Shown piece by piece: positions 58,459 to 64,000 of a stretch of 64,000 nt of DNA. The translations under genes were made by a program, and so were the position numbers. Within the stretch, counting starts at the first letter, position 1, and each line of letters starts with the position of its first letter. The stretch spans positions 12,306,501-12,370,500 of the forward strand of contig CM065815.1 in NCBI GenBank assembly GCA_033398695.1. The letters are read 5' to 3'. Source of the stretch: Orobanche coerulescens (Eukaryota > Streptophyta > Magnoliopsida > Lamiales > Orobanchaceae). The notes below the pieces were generated by a model. It was not told the origin of the DNA and ran no database searches. It worked only from the letters and a program-made list of their open reading frames with translations.

Positions 58459-60054
58459 ATGTCGAGTTCTGACAAGGGAAAGGGTATTGCTACATCTCCC
58501 AAAAATCCAAAATGTCCACGTTCGAGCGAATGGGTCTTTGGGGCAAATCGAAGAAACTATCTGGAATAATTATTCGGGAGCCCCAAAACCAAACTCCACC
58601 CGGTTTTGAAAATAAAAGTCAAGAAGCTGAGTATGATGCTATACATGAAAGTATCTATTACGGTAGTACAACAACTACCAGTGAAGAAGAAGTTGATCTC
58701 TGGGAATTTCGACTTATCCCGAATCGTCAACAACCGCAAAACATTGACGAAGAAATGGAACATGAAATCGATGAAGCTATGTTAAATCAAACATATGCAA
58801 CTTTCGAGCGCACTCTTCATGGCGTACCAACTCCGACCCAAAAATCAAAGTCGAAGCGTCCTGCGGCAAGCCAAGCTAAAGAAGAACCTCCTTATGTTGA
58901 AGAGTTATCGTCCGAGGAGGAAGAAAATGTGAAAGGAAGAGGAAGCAAGAAAACTAAAGCGAGAAAGAAGCCTGCCCCTGTTGCAGAAAAGAAACCGGTA
59001 TCCGAACTTTTTTCAAAACACTTTAAAAAGGAAAAAATGTCGGATGGTTCGATGAAGGTATCTTGCAACTACTGCTCGAAAGAGTATCCGTATAAAGTCG
59101 GGGATGGATATGGAAATTTTAAAAGGCATTTTGAGAATAACCATGCCTCGGTCCACGGAGAACAAAAGTCACATAGTCAACTCAACTTCCAACCTTCTAC
59201 TGGAGCCGGGCTAGCCGGCAATCAAGGTATGTCTGAATCTCAACTTTATAAATATAATAAAAAAATTGCTAGAGAACAAATGACAAAATTATGTGCACAA
59301 GAATCTTTACCTTTTAATTTTGCGGATAGTACGGGTTAGGAATACAGGATGCAAAATGCCTAAAATCCTGCTATTAAAAGAATTCCACATACCACAATGA
59401 CTAGACAAGTAGTATACTTAGCCAAACAACATAAACTTGCACTACGAGCTTATTTTAGATATATAAATCATAGAGTTTCTTTAGCTGCAGATACTTGGAC
59501 AGATTTTAAACAAAAAAAATGATTATATGGGAATAACTATACACTGGATTGATGAAAATTGGAACTTAAACAAAAGATTACTTGCGTTTAAAAAATTTAA
59601 TTGTGCACATAGTGCAGATAATATAGCTAGAGCAATTATTAAAATTTTAACTTTTTATTTCTTAAAATATAAAATTTTCACAATTGGTTTTGATAATGCT
59701 AGTTCTAATACTGCAGGTGTACCAACTTTAATACAATCTTGCAATCCTGTTTTAGAGGGTCGATTATTTCATACTAGATGTATATATCATATTCTAAATT
59801 TATGTGTACAAGATGCATTAAAATTTGTAGATGAGGCAATAGAACCAATTAGAAAATGTGTCTTTAGAGATGGCAATGGATCTTGGATCCGGTCCAGATC
59901 CGAAGATCCAAATTCGTTTTTGAGGATCTGGATCTCAAGTTTTTAGATCCATCGGATCCGGGTCGGATCTGGATCTATAAAAAAATTTGCAGGGCAGATC
60001 TGGATCTTAAATTTTCAGATCCGGATCCGACCCAGATCCGACCCGCGGATCTAC

Positions 60055-60099
<45 letters not shown>

Positions 60100-61784
60100 T
60101 AATTCTTTATTATCAAAAACAAAAGAAAAAAGAATCCCTAATTCTAGGATGTCGATGATGTTGAAAGTAGTTGTAACATGGAAGACTTGTTCTCATGGAC
60201 TCAAGATTAGTTGATCGTGAAGACTTATTTTGTGATGTGATGTGACTTTGAACGACTATACTTGTATAATATTTTATATTTTTTTGGATTTTTTGTGATG
60301 TGATGTGACTTATCTCATGAATATGAAAGTAGCTCGTGATATGATGTTTGTGTTGCTAATTTATTTTGATTTTTTTTATAGTTGTGCGATATTGATATTG
60401 CGTCATTTTAAGGACTATTTTAGCTTAAAAGAGAGATCCGCGGACCAGATTCGTAGACCCGCAGATCCGACGGATCTGGATCTGGATCTCAGATTTTCGA
60501 ATCCGACGGATCTGAACTGGATCTGGATCTCAACAAAAAAAAAACGGATCTGGATATGGGATCAACAAGATCCGCTCCAGATCCGGCCCGTTGCCATCCC
60601 TACGTGTCTTGTTTTTACGTAATCGTACTAAGTTAGCTAGACAATGGGTAAAATTTTAAAGTCAAAACAAATGCAACCCAAATTTTTTACTCCAGACGTA
60701 AAACATAGATGGAACTCAACTTATGAGATGTTAAATTCAACTAATGAATATAAAGAATTATTGTATGAATTTTTTGATACATATTTTCGCGTAGAAGAAT
60801 TTTATTTATTGCCAACGTATTGGGATGAAACTAAAGATTTAAAATTGAAAATGCAATTAAAGATTTAAGTGGTTGTTATTATCTCACGTCTCCTACAGTT
60901 TTATTTCATTGTTGTTTTATTGTATCTGAAATGGATGCTTGTAGTAAATCCGAAAGACTATCAAATGCTATTTACAATATGTGTTTAAAATGGCTAAAAT
61001 ACTTTAATCGTATTCATGATGTTTTCTTGATTAGTGTTGTTTTATCTCCCGATTTGAATTTAGCTCAAGTAGAATAATTACTAGAAATATATTATAATAT
61101 TCTTAAAAATTTGGATTTTCCTAATATTGTGGATAGTGTTGAAAGTCAAACTTTATTTGAAAATATTCCTGACGTTGAACAAGTAAAAATTGATTTAAAA
61201 AATAGTTTAGAAACTGTTTTTTCTGAATATTCTTCTAAATATGGTGATAAGATTCAAACTCAAAAAACAAGAACTAGGACTACAAATACATTTAACATGG
61301 AATTCGACAGAACTCCCACTAACCCATTTCAACAACAACTCTATAATATAGCAAGAAATAGGGGTGGTAGTAACGTCGGTCAAAGAAATGACCTTAGTCG
61401 ATATTATGCAACTAGTTTTGTGCCGGAGGATGACAATGCTGGTACATTTGATCTGTTGGATTGGTGGAAGAGAAGGGGAACCGAATTTCCCATACTTTCC
61501 ATTATGGTACAAGAAATTCTTGCAGTGCCCGCATCCACAGTCCCCGTTGAGAGTGCTTTTAGTGAGGAGGCTATATGTTGGACGAGCGGAGATCCCGAAT
61601 GACGCCAAAAAATCTCGAGGCTCAAATGATACTTAAAGACGCAACAAAAGCCGAGTTACGAGATCAAGAAAATAAGTGGGATGACCTATTAGCGGACCAA
61701 GATGCCTATCAAGAAGGCACTACTGAAGGAGAGTCTAGTCAAATGAGTCAAACCGATGATCAAGACGACGACGACATCGACTAA
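58459..61784 (+). pseudogene. hAT transposase, copy 2, broken and interrupted
   Basis: It begins MSSSDKGKG at 58459 in another frame than the main piece 58512-59339, so there is an early frameshift. The BED finger (CNYCSKEYPY ... FKRHFENNH) lies at about 59062-59145. TAG at 59337 stands where copy 1 encodes Trp. A frameshift sits in an A run at 59513-59521. The core frame 59527-59870 contains FTIGFDNASSNTAGVP and is cut by the nested hAT. The DUF4413-like region resumes at 60644, and the dimerisation domain is in 61111-61602 (DLLDWWKRRGTEFP, VPVESAFS). An acidic tail ends with TAA at 61782. It is non-functional as read. Confidence 0.88.
59865..60602. mobile_element. small non-autonomous hAT nested in the transposase of copy 2
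   Basis: The ends TAGAGATGGCAATGG and CCGTTGCCATCCCTA are inverted repeats with few mismatches. The flanks TGTGTCTT (59857-59864) and CGTGTCTT (60603-60610) differ at one of eight bases. Copy 1 shows the uninterrupted sequence here, confirming the insertion. Both ends are crowded with GGATCTGGATC-type repeats, and the centre has a TA microsatellite (about 60056-60094). No transposase domain. Confidence 0.9.
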
Positions 61785-62245
61785 AGGTAAGTAAGGTAAG
61801 TCAGGTAAGTAAAGAACTACGTAGGGCTTTGATTCCTCACGAGGATACGTAGGCAATTTAATTTTAAGTGAAAACTTAAAATTAAATACAAGCCTTTTTT
61901 TTTTAACTCTTCTCAAGTAAAAGAACTACGTGGAGCATTGATTCCTTACGAGGATACGTAGGCAATTTAATTTTAAGTAAAAACTTAAAATTAAATACAA
62001 GCTAATTTTTTCAAATGATTTCCTTGTTCACATATAGTTATTTTTTGTGTATAAAATGATAACAAGTAAAAGTTTTATATACTTCAAAAAAAAATTGAGA
62101 CGAGTCGGACCCGTGACCCGGCGGGTCGGACCCGGACCCGGACCCGTGGCCGACCCGTCGACCCACCAACCCGTACATTTCATATGTACGGGTGGGGTCC
62201 GGGTCCTGTCCTGCCGACCCGGCGACCCAACGTTGGGCACGTCTA

Positions 62246-62253
62246 TTTACGGT
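62246..62253. repeat. hAT copy 2 target duplication, right (TTTACGGT)
   Basis: Exact 8-bp match to 58163-58170. Confidence 0.9.
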
Positions 62254-64000
62254 AAACCTTCGGTTTGGGGGGGGGGGGGTGTTTTGAACTTCATAAATTT
62301 GTGGCTTAACAATTATAATTTTGCAGGAAAAATGACTAAGAAAAAGGGAACCACGAAACGTCCTCGGACTAGAGGCGATGTCGAAAAGGGCCAAGGTTCG
62401 AGTCATGGACAAGAACAACAAGAACACGATGCTATTCTTGCTCGATTAAATGCGGTGGACAGAAAATATTTCCTAAAAAATTGGCACGGATCCCAGCAGA
62501 CCCCTCCGCGAGGGGATTGACCACTTTCTTCAAACGGTACTTTCTTTCCATTTTTTTTAGTATTGTTCTATTTTCGGTATTTTTCTTTCTTATTGTGTTC
62601 TTGCATTTTTCTCAACTTACCTCTTTTTGCTTGGGGACAAGCAAAGGTTTAGGTTTGGGGGGTGCAACTTCTTCGATTTTTATTTGTTTTAGTTTGCTTT
62701 ATTTCTTTTCTTTATTTTTTTTCCTTGCGTGATGTTGTAGTTGGATTGTAATAACCTTGTTAACTGTTGGGTATATGGATGATTATTCGTGTTTGTACTT
62801 GACTCGTGGAGTTTTATAAATCTAGTTGATTGTTTGACCTTGCATGTGAATGTATAGTTTTGGTTATTTGGTTTGATGCGTAAGGAATGAGTGTGGTAGT
62901 CCAAAAGTCGTGAGTTCTTGTGCCTAATTGAACCGTTCACTTTTAGCGGTAAAATTCTTTCATGTGTGATTTCTCTTCTTATGGATTATATTCTTTAGAA
63001 CTTGCATGATTCTGTCGGATGACGTGTTGATATTTACATACACGAGAAATGATTAGGGCTGCCCATTTTTTTTGTCTTAAACCAACTTATCTAAAAATAA
63101 CCACCATTTCATATCAATATCCTTTGCTAGCCCCGTTGAGCCTTTAGCCGTATTTTGTTGGAAAAACCCGTATCTTATAGCTCCATATCCAAAAAGCCAT
63201 AACTTACCCAAGTATTGGTCCACGTAAGAGCATGAGAGGGTATATTTGAAAACGAAGGTGTGCAAAGTTTGTGGTGTATAGAGGCAAAAATATTCTCTCC
63301 CGTTCCCCTGAAATTAATAAGTCCCACACAAAATATTGATAAAAAAGGGGGGGGGGGGGCGATCCTAATAATAATAATGGGATAAAAAAATATAGGGGAG
63401 GAGAGGAGTGATCCTAAGAAAAAAGGGGGGGAAGTCGTTGAGTTGTGAGAAATAGGCCAATATCATAAGAATTGCACTTAACAAGGCCTAGAAAAAAAAC
63501 AAGAGATATATATATGGGAAAATTGAAGTAGAATGATCGATCTTGCTTTGAGTGTTTATTTCATATATGTAAGGATCGTATATACTCTACTTGGACTGAA
63601 CTTGTAACAAGTAACAACTAGCCAAATTTTCCCACCTGAGCCACAACCCCGTTACAACCAAAAGTAAGACCATATGACTCGTGTTTTGTGAATATTGATG
63701 TGTTTGATGAAGAGAAGAAGTGCAAACATATAATAGAACTTTCCATTCGAATCGAGTTGAGTATATTGACCAATCTAAACACTTGAGAGATGAGTGAATC
63801 GATGTAATTCTGTGAGAGACTACTAAGACTTGTTTTCTTGCATGTTCGATCAAGTGTCATTACTTTCCACTCATTTGTGAGTTTAGGCTTCCATGACGAA
63901 TTACGAGACTTTATGATACTTTTACATTCTCGGATGATTGTATGTATACCCTATGTTGATTGTATGTATACCCTATGATTAACATGATTATTCAATCCTC
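62254..64000 (+). other. Athila 3' region, non-coding
   Basis: Resumes the Athila element after the hAT insertion. It contains a G run (62268-62279), a remnant reading frame (62332-62520), a polypurine-like TTTGGGGGG at 62655-62663 and another G run (63347-63358). No further gene is seen and the LTR start sequence does not appear. Confidence 0.6.
62332..62520 (+). pseudogene. Athila 3' ORF (env-like position), N-terminal remnant
   Basis: A TTTTGCAG splice-acceptor-like sequence directly precedes GAAAAATG, and the frame opens MTKKKGTTKRPRTRG, a basic start, then continues to KYFLKNW. A frame change near 62480 leads to a second frame reading ADPSARGLTTFFKR. The remainder of the ORF usual at this place in Athila is missing. 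Its role is unknown in the family; the env-like label only reflects position. An acceptor here fits expression from a spliced mRNA, which is inference. Confidence 0.5.

Larger units (their letters stand above)
58171..62245 (+). mobile_element. hAT transposon, copy 2 (4075 bp including a nested hAT)
   Basis: The termini TAGAGGTGCCCAA and TTGGGCACGTCTA match those of copy 1, and the 8-bp target duplication TTTACGGT is perfect at 58163-58170 and 62246-62253. Both ends carry GACCCG-rich subterminal repeats. The internal 738-bp hAT at 59865-60602 explains most of the length excess over copy 1. It lies on the opposite strand from copy 1. Confidence 0.93.
49972..64000 (+). mobile_element. Athila-like Ty3/gypsy retrotransposon, 3' end outside the window
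   Basis: A 5' LTR is followed by a tRNA-Asp-type primer site, a gag-pol region in gypsy order (integrase after RNase H), and a long non-coding 3' region typical of Athila. No second LTR copy (start TGATGAGTCGATT) is found before 64000, so the 3' LTR must lie beyond. A hAT element occupies 58171-62245. The last 1.7 kb carries phrases usual in Athila 3' regions, such as GCTTGGGGACAAGC and TTTCCCACCTGAGCC, recognised from memory. Confidence 0.85.

Noticed and set aside
63347..63440. G-run motifs as a G-quadruplex or polypurine tract
   Set aside because: Single homopolymer G runs without the expected LTR start after them; homopolymers are also prone to sequencing error.

Overview
This is a transposon-dense stretch of nuclear DNA from a flowering plant, probably a eudicot. 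The evidence is a five-exon plant GDSL lipase gene with GT-AG introns, plant Ty1/copia and Athila-type Ty3/gypsy retrotransposons, plant hAT transposons, Stowaway MITEs, a tRNA-derived SINE and an RTE-type LINE. The species cannot be named from the sequence. No bacterial-style operon, CRISPR array, rRNA or free tRNA gene was seen.

Layout: (1) 1-9.6 kb is the gene-bearing part. An apparently intact GDSL esterase/lipase gene lies on the minus strand (4442-9087, five exons, 376 codons plus stop). A second, orphan last exon of a related gene lies at 563-834. Between them are a 2.15-kb solo LTR (1468-3620, TSD GCCAC) and a Stowaway MITE. (2) 9.6-19.5 kb is a repeat suburb: a SINE with a 15-bp TSD, a degenerate repeat with CCGTGC..GCACGG hairpins, a MITE nested in a MITE, a 3.5-kb hAT element on the minus strand (13512-16977, TSD GGACACGG), and an RTE LINE tail. 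(3) 19491-36120 is one Ty1/copia element (Copia-A1, TSD CTTAT) whose 3' LTR was split by a second member of the same family (Copia-A2, 27492-35792, TSD CAAAC). (4) 36.1-40.0 kb holds simple repeats, a hAT MITE nested in another hAT MITE (37838-38979), and a 140-bp foldback. (5) 39977-48793 is a different Ty1/copia element (Copia-B, TSD TTTTA) with a 1.6-kb insertion in its 3' LTR. (6) From 49972 to the window end is an Athila-like Ty3/gypsy element with a tRNA-Asp primer site. Its non-coding 3' region was hit by a second copy of the hAT family (58171-62245, TSD TTTACGGT), itself hit by a small hAT (59865-60602). Its 3' LTR lies beyond the window.

All transposon reading frames seen are broken by stops and frameshifts, so they are annotated as pseudogenes. 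The only gene likely to work for the host is the GDSL lipase.

The most interesting signals are not genes. The solo LTR carries twelve imperfect TTACGGCCGTAA palindromes in three 116-bp units, mostly 22 bp apart, just upstream of a TATA box that sits in the loop of a perfect inverted repeat. The Athila LTR has an analogous but unrelated-looking array (GGACCGCGGTCC-like). Paralogous copies also differ repeatedly by CAG to CGA and CTG to CG/TCG, which looks more like a consensus-sequencing artefact at methylated CHG sites than mutation.
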